A stretch of 5,112 bases of DNA, taken from contig JAUILX010000081.1 in NCBI GenBank assembly GCA_030433395.1, positions 1 to 5,112 of the forward strand. Reading direction: 5' to 3'. Each line of letters begins with the position of its first letter. Position 1 is the first letter of the stretch. Positions 4,993-5,112 of the stretch are shown here, piece by piece. The notes beneath the pieces are model-generated. The model was not told where the DNA came from, ran no database searches, and was given only the letters and a program-made list of their open reading frames with translations. The stretch comes from Chlamydiia bacterium. GTDB lineage: Bacteria; Chlamydiota; Chlamydiia; Chlamydiales; JACKPQ01. Position numbers and translations under genes: made by a program.

Positions 4993-5112
4993 ATGCCATT
5001 ATCATCAACCCCATCATTCCACACTTATAGATCTGGAATGCCCACACTTTACGAATATGAAGCTCGATACTCAGACATGCCTTGTGTTAAGTATATTTTC
5101 AAATATAATGCA
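4993..5112 (+). CDS. Unrecognised protein, N-terminal 40 residues (runs off window)
   Basis: An ATG with a good AGGAGA site opens a frame with no stop through all 40 codons to the window end. The visible part begins MPLSSTPSFHTYRSGM and continues with a Tyr-rich stretch (about 20-38: YEYEARYSDMPCVKYIFKY). The first 15 residues are Ser/Thr/Pro-rich and without a hydrophobic core, compatible with a type III secretion signal but not diagnostic. It follows the 81-residue gene by 2 bp and shares its transcript. Too little is visible to assign a family. Confidence 0.6.
   Translation, partial: MPLSSTPSFHTYRSGMPTLYEYEARYSDMPCVKYIFKYNA

Noticed and set aside
1..5112. CRISPR array, insertion sequence, tRNA/rRNA gene or known defence cluster
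   Set aside because: No regular spaced repeats, transposase-like frames, terminal inverted repeats or RNA gene signatures were seen in either strand.

Overview
The window looks like a piece of a chlamydial chromosome, probably an environmental (Parachlamydia-, Simkania- or Waddlia-like) member of the Chlamydiota. The main reason is the gene order xseA-xseB-dxs, which I recall from Chlamydia trachomatis (around CT329-CT331). A divergent DXS and an adjoining block of unrecognised, AT-rich, membrane-type genes fit the same picture. This assignment is an inference from recalled gene order, not a database result.

Left two thirds (1-3773): a tightly packed plus-strand operon. The 3' end of xseA overlaps xseB by 23 bp. 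xseB overlaps dxs by 4 bp (ATGA), dxs overlaps nadK by 4 bp (ATGA), and nadK is followed after 4 bp by a fic gene that starts with TTG. The genes encode both subunits of exodeoxyribonuclease VII (DNA processing), DXS (first step of the MEP isoprenoid pathway), NAD kinase (makes NADP, which feeds NADPH-dependent steps such as the later DXR step) and a short class II Fic protein (probable self-inhibited AMP-transferase). The operon promoter lies upstream of the window. I see no convincing terminator after fic.

Right third (3774-5112): clearly more AT-rich, with short intergenic regions that carry recognisable sigma70-type promoters. It encodes a 232-residue hydrophobic protein, then an 81-residue charged helical protein, and 2 bp later a gene that runs off the window end. 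I recognise none of the three. The two promoters share an identical 12-bp block (TTATAGTTAATT) over the -10 hexamer, which suggests common regulation. The hydrophobic profile and the Ser/Thr/Asn-rich N-termini make secreted or inclusion-membrane-type proteins a reasonable guess, but the sequence does not prove it.

There are no tRNA or rRNA genes, CRISPR arrays, insertion sequences or recognisable defence systems in the window. The points most worth a second look are the clustered active-site substitutions in DXS, the fic gene at the end of a metabolic operon, and the co-promoted unknown genes on the right.
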